From the NCBI GenBank assembly GCA_910574455.1, contig CAJSYZ010000006.1, forward strand, positions 1,625,376-1,689,375: a stretch of 64,000 nucleotides of DNA. Direction: 5' to 3'. Each line of letters opens with the position of its first letter. Position 1 is the stretch's first letter. Shown piece by piece: positions 25,541 through 36,201 of the stretch. The DNA comes from Trichaptum fuscoviolaceum. Taxonomy: Eukaryota; Basidiomycota; Agaricomycetes; Hymenochaetales; Trichaptaceae. The notes beneath the pieces are model-generated. The model saw nothing but the letters and a program-made list of their open reading frames with translations, ran no database searches and was not told the origin of the DNA. The position numbers and the translations under genes were made by a program.

Positions 25541-27550
25541 GATGACTATGTTGGTAGAAGAGGAGTTGTCTGTCGTACACTAGTAGTACTTTCGAATGAA
25601 AATTAAGCTTAATTTTGATGTAGGCTTGCCGCATAAAGTATGCCACCTTTATACCTTCCTGATTCCATTCCAGCACTTTCCTCTGGTGATCTGGAGCGGT
25701 GCACGGGTTGGAACGCCGATCTCAGAAAGAATTCGAAGGGTGGAGAGACCTCATCGCATCCGGATATCACCCCGGTCTCAAAGCACCAGTTTTCCGCCCG
25801 GCTCATCACGCCATGTTTGAGAAGAAAGAATCTTGTAATCAGGTTAATCAGGGATCATAAGATGGGAAATGCGCAGAGAAAGCGATCGGGACCGCCTCCC
25901 GACAGGGGCAGACTACATATTTGATCGCTGAATACGAGGAATGCGGTGGAAGAAGTCTACCGTGGTAGACTCTCGGACAAAGTCGTTAATAGGCGAACGG
26001 CCTGGCCCTATTCATTGACTAGCGAGAGTGCCCGCAACACAGTAGAGAGGGGCCGACACCGTGCGCATCAGAGAGATCTTCAGTACTCCATGCCGGCCAG
26101 CTAATTCTGGGTGAGAAAAGAATCACTCGGGAGCAGTGTACCCTCGGCTTGACTATGTTGAGGAGAACTAGAGCTGATTCCATACAGGCTCCGGCACTCT
26201 ACGAGTGGAGAGATCCTGTAACCGATATATGAGTTGGTTTCGACAGGTGGTACACAAGTTGAGGGGGCCTCTAAATTAAGTTCGTCGCCAATTCTCTTGA
26301 ACTTCAAGCTTAAGTGGTACAAGTACTGTTTTTTTTTGCTTCCGAAATATAGCGGCAGCGGCTCTCAGGGTACCAGTCAATTAGCAAGCTGCCAATGCGG
26401 TATTTCCAGAAAGCTTTCGTATGGCGAGTGCCACGCGTACTGTTCTGATGGTAGTGGCAGAAAAGAAATTTGACAGAGCAGTGAGCCTGATGTTCTGAAC
26501 GCAAGCGGCATTAGACTGAGATAATAATGAATGTCTTGCACAAGTTTGACCATATTCGAGCCCAAGTTACGACGGAGACATGAGGGGATGAGCGAAGAAA
26601 CAATATGCTTACAAATTCCAAGTTCAAGTTGATCTCCTCAGGGTCCAAGGTTGATCCGTCCCAGTTCTTACCGTCGTCCTACTATCATCCGCTTATCTGC
26701 TAGAACAGAAGACTTGCGAGAAGCTTGCATATGCTCAAGCTGGCAAGGTAAAGTATGACAATTTATGACGAATGGGTGAAAGACCAGAGTATTGAGGCAT
26801 GGGTGAATTGCTGAATTTGCTTGTTGTAAGTCTCTTCTGTCGCAATGCTCGGTGACTTTCAGCTTGCTCATCACTTTCGTTGAAATGTACTCAAGTGCAT
26901 CTTATGTCAATGTATCAAGTGGCACTGACCTACCATTTAATCATAGTGTGAAACCTGATTGGAATGCCAGAATCGTGAACCTCGTGCTTCGTTGATCGCA
27001 TGACCTCGATGGACGAATTCATCTTACTCTCCTTCTTCTCTTCTCATTTTCCATTTTTTCGGCCTCTCCGTGTACCGTGGAAAGCTGGGAGCATGCTACT
27101 GTACTTCTCACATACTCAGATACTCCACCGAGGCCGGACTACAGCCTCAGCGCAAGTATGAAACAATCTACGGCATCGCTTCACAGGCCTTTCCCTCGGC
27201 CAGTCATTCGAGCCCGCCCGGTGTCCTTTCTTCGAGCAAATCAACAGATTAGATCTTCCAGTGAGACACTTGAGCTCGGGAGGCCATTGCATCCCGTGAA
27301 TCGCGCTTCAAAAGCTCCCCATAACATATTGATGGCGACTATTGCAATGCTCTCCTAGTTTCTAAATGTTACTCATCAAATCTCTGCGATCGGATTTTCT
27401 TACATCTATAGACACTAAGTCAGGCGCCAGAAGCTATAAAAAGAGCTAAGTTTGTCTGTAGCCAGTTCATTAATTTCGTCTTTCGCTCTTCTTTATTACA
27501 CGTTTTATAAAGCTCTCGTCAGCTCTACTCCTTCACACATACACTGCATC
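25541..27550. other. Two-kilobase gene-free interval between secreted paralogues
   Basis: Open frames here are short and overlap in several phases. Nothing matches a family I know. The 3' part (about 27420-27545) contains a tataaaaag box followed by a pyrimidine-rich stretch before the ATG at 27551, which looks like a strong core promoter for the + strand gene. Confidence 0.5.
27421..27550 (+). promoter_or_regulatory. Core promoter and leader of secreted paralogue 2
   Basis: The sequence ctataaaaagagctaag near 27435 is a TATA-like element about 110 bp before the start codon. It is followed by a CT-rich leader, a common arrangement in highly expressed fungal genes. Expression level is inferred, not seen. 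Confidence 0.5.
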
Positions 27551-28091
27551 ATGCGTTCAGTCTTTGTCGCCGTCGCCCTTGCTGTCTCCGCCCTTGCTCA
27601 GAGTGTCCACATTGCCATCCCTACTGCCGGGCAGACTCTTCAAGCTGGTTCTAACATCACTGTCGCTGTAGCCAAACCCGTGAGCCTTCTTCTTTCGTGT
27701 TTTCTTCCTCACTTTGCTCACTCATACGTTTCTTCAAAGGCCACTTTAACTGGTTCATCCGATATCGGCATCGGCATTACCCTCCACCATTGCTCGCAGA
27801 ACCCTTGTGAAAGTGCCGTCGAGGTCCTCGGAAGCATCCTTTATGCTGGCGCGTTCCACGCACAGCGCTTTGCCGATGGTGTAGAGTTCGGCGAGCCACA
27901 CGAAAACTTCACCGTTCAGATTCCGGCCGGATTTCAGCCTGGCCCTGCTGTCTTGAGTGTGCCACACTCTGTTCTCGTAGGAGTGAGTCACCCAATATGA
28001 TTGGATGTTGGCTGCTATTAATGATTCTGCTCAATAGGCTGGACCGTTCTTATTAAGTCAGATAGTCAATGTGACTGTGAACATCGACTAA
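27551..28091 (+). CDS. Small secreted protein, paralogue 2
   Basis: Exons 27551-27679, 27740-27982 and 28038-28091 join to exactly 141 residues, the same length as the paralogue at 25051-25540. Signal peptide MRSVFVAVALAVSALAQ, then IAIPTAGQTLQAGSNITVAV, GIGITLHHCSQNPCESAVE, FTVQIPAGFQPGPAVLSVPH, and the end LLSQIVNVTVNID. The second intron falls at the same place as in the paralogue; the first intron (27680-27739) is absent there. Function unknown; a cell-wall or extracellular role is inferred only from the signal peptide. Confidence 0.87.
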
Positions 28092-28666
28092 TAGCTATCA
28101 TATTGTTACGGACATAAGTTGATGTTTCGCACGCGTAACCAAGTATTATTCGCCAATACACTATCTGTGAATTATCATTAATAACTGGGATTAAATTAGA
28201 CGAAATGCCCCGTTGCGTCTCCGTAGCTCCTCTTGTTCTTAAGCTTGATCAATGTTACCATTAATAATATATGTCTCTGACCGGGCTTCTTTCCATCGGC
28301 ACTCTGCCTACAATCAGTTGGCACTCAATGTGCTTTCGCGACCGTTCGTTATTCGCCTTGTCTATATGTGCTTAAAATAAAGTATGATTTCCAGCTTTGC
28401 ACGTTCGCTGTGGTACTTACTTAAGACTTTTATTTTTTACAAAGATTTGAGACAGAAAAAGGTGGGTATAAAGGCAGTTTTGCACCTCGAGAAAAGAATG
28501 TTGATAAGGGGGATTTCAAGTTAGCCTTTCTATCTATGCAGGCGGATTAGTCCTGTTCTGCGGGCTTTGTGGAGGTGTTAAGAGGCCATGGGGCCCTCAG
28601 GAGGCAAGGGACCAGCCATGTGTATGTAACATCCCGGAAACCTACAGTATCTCCATAGCATCAGGG
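28092..28666. other. Intergenic, no gene
   Basis: About 570 bp between the secreted-protein stop and the stop codon of the split CoA-binding gene. AT-rich, with no gene seen. Confidence 0.5.
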
Positions 28667-28805
28667 CTACGATGCTGCAGTTTCGGTTGACTGCGCGTCG
28701 GGTCTCGAGACGTCATGGACGGAATTGATTATGCTATTCAGCATGCTGATTGCACCGCATGGTCCACCATCGGCATGGACGCTACGCACGTCGGGCGTCG
28801 CGTTC
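28667..28805 (-). pseudogene. 3' fragment of CoA-binding protein gene split by transposon copy 1
   Basis: On -, the frame running from the edge of the element to a TAG at 28667-28669 contains HADGGPCGAISMLNSIIN. The intact paralogue at 61050-62161 has DGGPCGAVAMLQSIIHQ in its C-terminal half. The frame is the direct continuation of the one that stops at the other end of the element (44,222). This is therefore the last part of the gene whose 5' part lies at 44222-44902. The tail after the motif is shorter than in the paralogue. Confidence 0.88.
28799..28805. repeat. Left target-site duplication, copy 1
   Basis: cgcgttc, repeated at 44222-44228. If the duplication is 8 bp, the left copy is tcgcgttc and the right gcgcgttc, 7 of 8 matching. 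Confidence 0.8.
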
Positions 28806-28890
28806 CGATCTCCACAGCTCATAAGTTGTATCGTAATCTGTCATTACAGTGTATCCGATTCATTTCCTTATTTGGACTTGTATCCGATTC
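28806..28890 (+). repeat. Left terminal inverted repeat, copy 1
   Basis: From 28815 (CAGCTCATAAGTTGTATCGT) to 28890 it is a perfect 76-bp inverse of 44137-44212. The outer nine bases match only partly. It contains two GTATCCGATTC motifs. Confidence 0.93.
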
Positions 28891-29030
28891 CGTGCATCCG
28901 TTTCTTCCTGTATCCGATTCATTTCTATATTTGAACTTGAAGCCAATTCCTTGTATCCGATTCTTCCCGTATTTGGCAGTTGTGGCGAGAATAATTTCGT
29001 TTCCCTATATGGCAGTTGTATCCGTTACAA
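28850..29030 (+). repeat. Left subterminal motif cluster, copy 1
   Basis: GTATCCGATTC or close variants occur at least five times in about 180 bp, spaced roughly 25-40 bp. Such clusters are typical binding sites for a transposase. The function is inferred. Confidence 0.7.
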
Positions 29031-29463
29031 CCTCCTTTAAGAATGTGTGACATGTCCTTATGCATGGCGCTTAGCTCACACGCTATCATCACGTGTTGCC
29101 TTAACGTGCACACATGCGTTGTTCACACGTACTATTAAGCACGTGCACTTTGCGCGCGACACGGAGAGTAAAGTCACGTGCCATCAGCACTGAATCGATT
29201 TGCGCGTCCGTTGCAAGCATGTGCCGCACGCATGCACACTCAAATAAATTTGATGTTTTATTGGAAATCTCTCTCATATAATGTTTAGACTCAGTAAAAT
29301 TCAGCTCAGAAGATCATGCACAATATTTAAATTAAATCAATTGAATTAACTGTAGATTAGAGGTAGACAGACAAAGACAATGAGCGGGACAACAAATGAA
29401 TGGAGACATGTGATTAATAAGCGCCGCCACAGGGATTAAGCGCCGACGCACTGCGACGACAGT

Positions 29464-31441
29464 TTAGCCTACGCAATAATCATATATTAGCATGACATTA
29501 GAGTTGCCCGTAATAAACTCACCGATGTTGTTTGCGGCTTCACGCCAAGTTGATTCCGTCACAACCCGCGTGCTTCGTCTAGTAGCGGGCGGTGTCGGTT
29601 TAGGCACGGTCTTTTTCAGGGACTTTGCAGGCGGTTTGGTCTTCGTCTTCGTCTTCGTCGCCGCGGGCGGCTTGACTTTCGTAGCTGCATTCTTTGCAGG
29701 GCGGCCTCTATTACTAAATGTATTAAATTCAAATAGAATGCAATAAATTAAATCATACCTCTTTTTCTTCGATGACACGTCGTTCGTTGTCGATGTAAAG
29801 TCGGGTTGAGTCATGGGAGGGCCAAGGTCAAGTGTGGCCACTCGAGACGAAAGCCCAGGCGTGGCTTGCGATGTCGTCGAGCCTGTATAAGAGAATGTAA
29901 GCAAGTGATACAAGATAGAGTAATTAATAACATACCCTCAATGAAATCCGAAGAATCAATGTTCATCTGATCCACATTGTGATCCACATCCATTGCAGAA
30001 GCAGAAGCAACCCCCGTGATGACTTGAATCCCACCAATGCTTGTGTGCGACTCGACGACAGCATAGTTGGCTACACTTGGGGCTGGCGGGGCCGCACTTG
30101 CGCCCGTAGACAGCACACGGACATCATGGTCTTCGGTTGCGGGAACAGGTGCCTTGTCGAGTTCTATGGGAACGGGAGCTGCGTCGGAAGCAGGGGCTGT
30201 GACTGCGACGGGGACTGCGACTGCGTCAGATGCAGGGGCTGCGGCTGCGTCGGCAACAGGGACTGCGTCAGATGCAGCTGCGTCGGCAACAGGGACTGCA
30301 ACTGCTGCTGCAAGCTCATCTACTAACACATATTAGAGGTGATGCGAACAAATGAATATGTTACGAACCTTGGTATAGTTTTGCAGTTGCGTAGTTTGCC
30401 CAAGTATCACCTATATTGTGCAGCTTGAATACACTTGAGGTGGTATACTCGGCCTCAACAGTACTGACTGCCAAACTATATGCTTGTGTCAGTAGCTGAA
30501 GCGACAACGAAACAGACAGCTTACCTGTGGACAATAGGTCCAGTAGGGCCCTTCAGTGCATATTGCAAGTGAATCATCCCCTCCCCGACTTTTGATCTAC
30601 CTCGGCCCAACAAGGCGACGGCAATCTTTTGCAAGACATCCGTCAGGTGAGTCTGGTTTCTATTAAGTATTGTTAGCATACAGTCTCAACGAATATGAGA
30701 GTACGTACTCGAAGATCACTTGATCAGGAACATGGTCGTCGAAAAATGCCTTGTTCTCAGCATTCATCGCTGCAGCCTCCACTTCGTACTCCTTGCGCTT
30801 TTCGTCGGACAATCTATTAAACATATCAGATCGAATACGTTGGCGCTCGCTAGCAGTCTTCGAGGGGTCGCCGATGTCCTCCATGCGGACTGCGAGTACC
30901 TCGGCAATTTCGTCTTGATAATCGACACAGAAAACGGCGAACGGTGTCGCCTTCGTGGGTTTCGGTGCTCTACCGAATAGCTCGGCCAGGACTGCTGCGT
31001 CCGCGCTGTTCACATCGATGCCCAGGGAATCGGTCGATGTCGTGAATATGCCGCGGCGCGCAAGCTTCGTCTTCCGTCGCGCATCCGACATTGCCTGGTT
31101 CCAGAAGTAGCGGTTGAGACGCTGGCAAAAAAGTCATGTCAGTTAAAGGAGATGAATTGACAAAGACAACTCACCTGCGTCAGCTCGCTCACGTTGTACG
31201 ATGGGCCCAAATCGTCTGCAAATCGAATCACAAATTCGGTCAGCGCCGTGGCAAAGAACGTGCGGCGAAGGGTATTTTTCCTGCGCGTTGGGAGCGCTAG
31301 GAACGTAGGCACCATCGACTGCAGGAAATCAACCTGCGGGCCAGTAAAGCACATCACTGGGCGCCCAGTCTGGAGAGGTCGGAGAGGGGCCGGACGCGCC
31401 TTCGGCGAGCCATGCAGAGGGGATCTAGCGCGCAAAAGCAT
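29464..31441 (-). CDS. HMG-box-like, AT-hook nuclear protein (cargo)
   Basis: A multi-exon gene on -. The start MLLRARSPLHGSPKARPAPL leads into TGPQVDFLQSMVPTFLAL. The next exon has TPFAVFCVDYQDEIAEVLAV followed by RIRSDMFNRLSDEKRKEYEV, which resembles an HMG-box-like DNA-binding fold. Later come an Ala/Val/Pro/Asp low-complexity repeat (PVADAAASDAVPVADAAAAP), and finally a KKKRGRPAKN AT-hook with a Lys/Thr/Pro basic tail. The order suggests a chromatin-binding protein. The C-terminal exon boundary near 29464-29520 is uncertain because a GTGAGT donor can remove the last residues. In copy 2 the start codon and the tail frame are lost. Function in the element is unknown. Confidence 0.65.
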
Positions 31442-31524
31442 GGTGGACAGGTGAATCGCGCGAAGACAAGAAGAAACAAAAAAGGGGGTGGGGTGGGGGG
31501 CGGAGATGGAGGATAGGCTGCTCT

Positions 31525-32090
31525 ATTACGACTTTTAAATATCTCGAATCCCCCAACCTTCCGTCTATCGGCCCCAGTCCCGGTAGAACCTCGTACACAG
31601 GCATACGCGCCCGCGATGGCTTCAGACGCGCCAGTCATCTGTAATTACCCAAATATTGAATTGTAGTTAAGAAGAAAAAAACCAAATGACTTAGCCAAGG
31701 ATTCAAGCTCATCGGACCCCTCGCCTTCGTCACACAACATGCCAGTAAGCGCTATCACTATATTCTAGATAAATTGTGGTTGAGAGGGAAAAATACGAAT
31801 GAATTACCCTATAGTATCAAGCTCATCGGACACCTTGCCTTCGTCACCTAATCTGCCAGTAAGCGCTGCCAGTCGTCTCTCGACTAGCTTCCCTAGCTCA
31901 TCGGATTCTCTTTTTTTCCACTAATTTAGCTTGCATGTGATTGCTTTAGCATTCAGGAACTAACTTGGCGTACACAGCATTGCATCGGAAGCATAAAGAA
32001 TAGAATTGGAGTTAGTTGCGCAATGTTAGACCATTGTCATGAACAGCTTACATTTTCGCCTTCTACTTCGTCTGACATAGACGAAGACAT
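31525..32090 (-). CDS. Small putative cargo gene with duplicated SDEL exons
   Basis: The frame starts at 32090 with MSSSMSDEVEGEN before a GTAAGC donor. Two later stretches are near duplicates in DNA and protein: ALTGRLGDEGKVSDELDTIG (about 31805-31870) and ALTGMLCDEGEGSDELESLA (about 31695-31755). A last exon would begin MTGASEAIAGAYACVRG. Copy 2 keeps a perfect GTAAGT after this exon, which copy 1 lacks. It might be the 5' part of the HMG-like gene, but I could not make the phases fit. Expression is unproven. Confidence 0.35.
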
Positions 32091-32584
32091 GTGGCAAGGT
32101 GGCAAGACTTAGGTCCCATTGTTTGATAGTGAAGAAAGAATCATTTATTCTTTTTTACGGAGCGAATTAGTGTCACAAAAGTACCCGAAATTCAAATTCA
32201 CTCACCCAATGGTTTCAGAATACATTCATGTACATCGTGTACCTGACAGGATAAATATTTTTAGTGTGCGGTCAAAGAGACAGACGTAGACGACTTTACT
32301 CAATAAGGTACTGGATAGATCCCGGTGACTTCTTGCCCCGGATTTTTTAACTCTATTGCGAGTTTCGAATTACTCTTTGGCGATCATTCATCACAACTAA
32401 TTGAAAGGGTTGACAACACTGCATTAAGGGTAGTTACTAATTACAGGAAATGGTGCCGAAAATCGAGAAAAGTGGAAGAAATTTTTGGGAAAGGATCGAA
32501 GACGGCGTATTACACGAGGGAAGTACAGTAACGGAAGAGTGTAATTCATCGAGAGAAACTGAAGTGCATTGCATGACATGAATG
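32091..32584. other. Element interior, no gene seen
   Basis: Between the small SDEL gene and the next cargo gene. AT-rich; it must hold the SDEL gene's promoter. Short frames on + are not supported by anything else. Confidence 0.4.
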
Positions 32585-33573
32585 TCAATCAAGGGTTATT
32601 GGGTGCTCAGCGCAATCACCAAGTCCGACATACGGATTAGCTTCGACGTCCGAGTCCGTCAAAGATATCATACTGTCCTCATCCGACTCGACCTTCGTAC
32701 CATCGTCAACGGAGACAGCAATGGATGATGTCTCTGCCTTCTTCGTCCCTAAAGCTCCCTCCACCTTGTCCATCTCTTCAGCTGACATAGCCGCTTCGTT
32801 GATCTCTGACATCGAGTCACCCTCCATATCTGAATCAGACTCGCCATCGTCGTCTGTATCGCTGGTGGATAGACTTTCGCTGCCTGACTCGTACACATCG
32901 AGTGCCGGATAGTAGTCGTCGTCGCTTGTCGTGATGCTGACGTCGCTGACAATGAAATCGGAGACACCATCATCAAAGCCATCGTCTGAGCTATCTTCAT
33001 CATCAGAATGGGGCGGAGAAGACAATGGGGTCAAAGTCGGAGGCTGGCGGCAAGGAGGGAAAGGCAGTGGTGATGTCGTCGCTGCGCTATGCAACGAATC
33101 CATCAAGTCATTGAGACTTCGCAGCATTTCGGCGCTGGACACCTCCCCGTCCACCTGTTTCGGATTGCCTGCGTAAATCAATACGAGCTTCGAAATAAGT
33201 TCGCGACGCTCTTGTTGGAGAAGCTGGAATTGAAAGGGTTTTGCCTCTGTCGCAGGCTTGGAATCACACTATACGTCGACGAAGTCAGATCTTTCGCTTC
33301 CGTCACATAGTCAATCAGAACTTACTACAAAGTATATGATACCCAAGTTGGCGAAGGGATGGCGCCGACTGACACAATGAGGCTGTGTGAACCGTTGTCA
33401 CAAGTACATTCGGCGACCTCACGTTCGAACGAACGACGGAGTAGGTCAAGTATGGGCTCGACCGCGTCGAATGCAGCCATTGCGATCTCTATACTGCGTC
33501 CTTCGCCCGTGAAGCTCACCTCAGGCAAAAGCTGTAGCCCGCGGCGCTGAAGTCGTATAGCACCCACACGCAT
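32585..33573 (-). CDS. Cargo protein of unknown family, paralogue D
   Basis: Two exons. Exon 1 (from 33573) starts MRVGAIRLQRRGLQLLPEVS and carries FDAVEPILDLLRRSFE and a Cys motif, ECTCDNGSH. Exon 2 has ELISKLVLIYAGNPKQVDGE and SSAEMLRSLNDLMDSL, then a long acidic Ser/Asp tail (SDDDYYPALDVYESGSES and similar). It aligns with the neighbour at 33874-34550 in both exons, so the two arose by duplication within the element. In this copy a missing base near 33357 breaks the frame just before the intron; copy 2 reads through with IRFANLGIIYFV. I do not recognise the family. The acidic tail suggests a protein-interaction role. Confidence 0.7.
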
Positions 33574-33873
33574 AGTCCAGAGATTCAGACGAGACGGCAG
33601 CAAAGGAAAGGATAGAGGGGAGGGTGAGCAAAGCGATCTGTCGTGCCATTTGTATTATGGCTTACCTCTATTCATTTGCCTTGTCCAGGGTCGGGCACTT
33701 GTTAGGTGACTAAAGAGTTGATTTGGGAATTTCAGAAAATAATTGAGTAGAGATCCGTAGCAACGTACCCATCGCAAAAATTTCCCGGGACATTAAGTAT
33801 CAAGCTAGAGTAGAAATCCGAGTAAATTCAATTAGAATTGAAGTGAAAAAATAGTAAGCTAGTCTACGAACAT

Positions 33874-34550
33874 CTACTGTGTCATATCATCATCGAATTC
33901 TGATTCGGCTTCATTATAGTCAAGTGAGGTCCAACTTTCATTATCGCTCACGTCGCCGTCGTAAGCACTTGTCTCAGCTCCGACCCTTCCGGTATTCTCC
34001 GCCATAAGAATGTTAGGGGGATTCGGCGGCATCAACTCGGGCGCGTACCGTCGAGGTTCAGGAGGACCACCCAACGACGCAAGCAAATGGTTGAGACGCC
34101 CTAACATTTCTGCGTTCGGTAATTCCCCGGGTATCGCTGTGGGGTTCAATTGGTACAATCGAACAAGACCGGCCACAAGACGCTGGCGTCTGACCTGCGC
34201 AAGCTGGCGAGAAAAAGAGTGTTTCGTTTGATGTCAATGGCGAGTCGACCATGCACTGTATATCACGCGTTAATGTCGCATACAATATACTCCTATAATG
34301 TACTTACTATCATGTAAAGTAATCCCATTTGACGGAAAGTGACTTCTCCGCTCGACATGATAACGATATGGCGTCCGTTGCACGGACAATGGGCCGATTG
34401 CGTGTAGAACGCCCTTCGAAATCGATAAAACGTGATCTCGTCCATGAGCGCGTCGAAACACGCGTATGCAATGTAATCATTCGCGCCGGGTAGGATCCGA
34501 ATGGCAGGCATAACTTGCAAGACACTGCGCGTTACTGTAATGGATTCCAT
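33874..34550 (-). CDS. Cargo protein of unknown family, paralogue E
   Basis: Start 34550, MESITVTRSVLQVMPAIRIL. Exon 1 holds YACFDALMDEITFYRFRRAF and a Cys motif HCPCNGRH, then GEVTFRQMGLLYM before the intron. Exon 2 holds GLVRLYQLNPTAIPGELPNA and EMLGRLNHLLASLGGPPEPR, ending in a short acidic tail. Layout, intron position and residues match paralogue D (LPE/MPA, FDAxxxxI, C-x-CxxG, LxxLYxxNP, AEMLxxLNxLxxSL). This copy has an extra A in a run at 34212-34216, breaking the frame at the start of exon 2; copy 2 is open there but broken later. No known function. Confidence 0.7.
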
Positions 34551-34820
34551 GTTAATGGTGAGGTGAGGAAGTGTAGAGACTAAAGGCTTACGGAGAAAGG
34601 TCGCGCCCTATACACATTTATGAGTCCCGCGTCGTATCTCGCTTATGGTGGACCCTTGTTTACCAAGACAGTCACCTATTCAAATGTCAGTGAATGTATT
34701 GAACGGCCTCTAATTTCGTAACTTACGTTGTCCTAAACAGCTTCGGCGTTCAGACCTCCACCGCATTACACTGCACTGTTACGCAAAGTCGAAACCAGAG
34801 GGTCAAGGAGGGGATCAGAC

Positions 34821-35475
34821 GTGTCCTCAGACTGCGTCCGGGTGGCCTCAGCTGCAGGAAGGGGATGGACGCTGTCCTCAGACTGCGTCCGGGTGGCCTC
34901 AGCCGCAGGAAGGGGATGGTCGCTGTCCTTAGACTGCGTCCGGGTGGCCTCAGCTGCAGGAAGGGGATGGACGCTGTCCTCAGACTGCGTCCGGGTGGCC
35001 TCAGCCGCAGGAAGGGGATGGACGCTGTCCTTAGACTGCGTCCGGGTGGCCTCAGCCGCAGGAAGGGGATGGACGCTGTCCTTAGACTGCGTCCGGGTGG
35101 CCTCAGCCGCAGGAAGGGGATGGACGCTGTCCTTAGACTGCGTCCGGGTGGCCTCAGCCGCAGGAAGGGGATGGACACTGTCCTTAGACTGCGTCCGGGT
35201 GGCCTCAGCCGCAGGAAGGGGATGGACGCTGTCCTTAGACTGCATCCGGGTGGCCTCAGCCGCAGGAAGGGGATGGACGCTGTCCTTAGACTGCATCCGG
35301 GTGGCCTCAGCCGCAGGAAGGGGATGGACGCTGTCCTTAGACTGCATCCGGGTGGCCTCAGCCGCAGGAAGGGGATGGACGCTGTCCTTAGACTGCATCC
35401 GGGTGGCCTCAGCCGCAGGAAGGGGATGGACACTGTCCTTAGACTGCATCCGGGTGGCCTCAGCCGCAGGAAGGG
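34821..35475 (-). repeat. 51-bp minisatellite, 13 units
   Basis: Thirteen head-to-tail units of 51 bp with core gggtggcctcagccgcagga. Since 51 is divisible by three, every frame without a stop stays open; on - one frame reads LPAAEATRTQSKDSVHP seventeen residues at a time, ending in a unique tail at 34766. Upstream on -, an exon-like piece with YSACYICGK lies at about 35680-35712. A coding role is possible but I could not fix splice junctions. Units near the right differ by gcatcc instead of gcgtcc, so the array has two blocks. Copy 2 has only three units. Confidence 0.95.
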
Positions 35476-35499
35476 TTTGCTGAATGGAATAGTTCGTCA

Positions 35500-36201
35500 A
35501 TATGAATTGCAACAGATCGCATAGTCAAGATCACTCTCCTTTCCAGTGCATATACTCTCATACATCTCTTTCTTGTACCTTATGTCGACTCGTGAACTCG
35601 CACATGAATCCATCCACTTTACGAGCATCTGCCTATGTCTTACAACAACTCGGACATCACTGAGAGAGTTTGCATTTCTTACTTTGCCGCAAATGTAACA
35701 GGCGGAATACACCTAGTTTGTGAAAGGTATGCATCAGTCTTTGAGTCGATCCACACAAAAGGTAGATTGACTTACTAATTTGTAAGTAGAGTTGGCGCTC
35801 TGTCATTAAGTTGATGAGTTCAATGTCTTCAGGTCACAAATGAAATTCCAGATAACAAGAGTGCATTGAGCGTATCTACAACACATACAAGAAATTCTAC
35901 TAAATATTACAATAATTTACATGCATGAAGTCCAAGATACTATGTGATCCACAATGTTCGAATAGTAGAGATGAATGGAATGAAGGAAGGAAGAGGGCAA
36001 AGTGTAACGAGGGTGGGACTGAGACGTCACGGGTAAACGAGTGACTACGGCGGCGCATATAGACCGAACCGCGTGTGCGGCTTCAGACGCCGAGGAATGC
36101 GAGTGGATCAAGGTCCTCGTCCTTGTTTGAAGTGTCGAAACGTGCATCCAAAACGAATAGGAACGGACGTCGAGCTGCGTCGATCGAAATCCGGCATGAA
36201 G
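35500..36201. other. Element interior between minisatellite and SPT5-like gene
   Basis: No confident gene. A - strand frame at 35497-35712 (CYICGK at its start) may be an exon of a gene that includes the minisatellite. The rest is probably 3' and promoter sequence. Confidence 0.4.

Noticed and set aside
29979..30336. Plus-strand Cys/Gly-rich and Ala/Thr-rich frames
   Set aside because: They are antisense to the Ala/Val/Asp repeat of the HMG-like gene and exist only because of its skewed codons.
34750..35524. Long open frames on both strands across the minisatellite
   Set aside because: A 51-bp repeat unit keeps any stop-free frame open for its whole length, so openness is not evidence of coding. 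At most one frame could be real.
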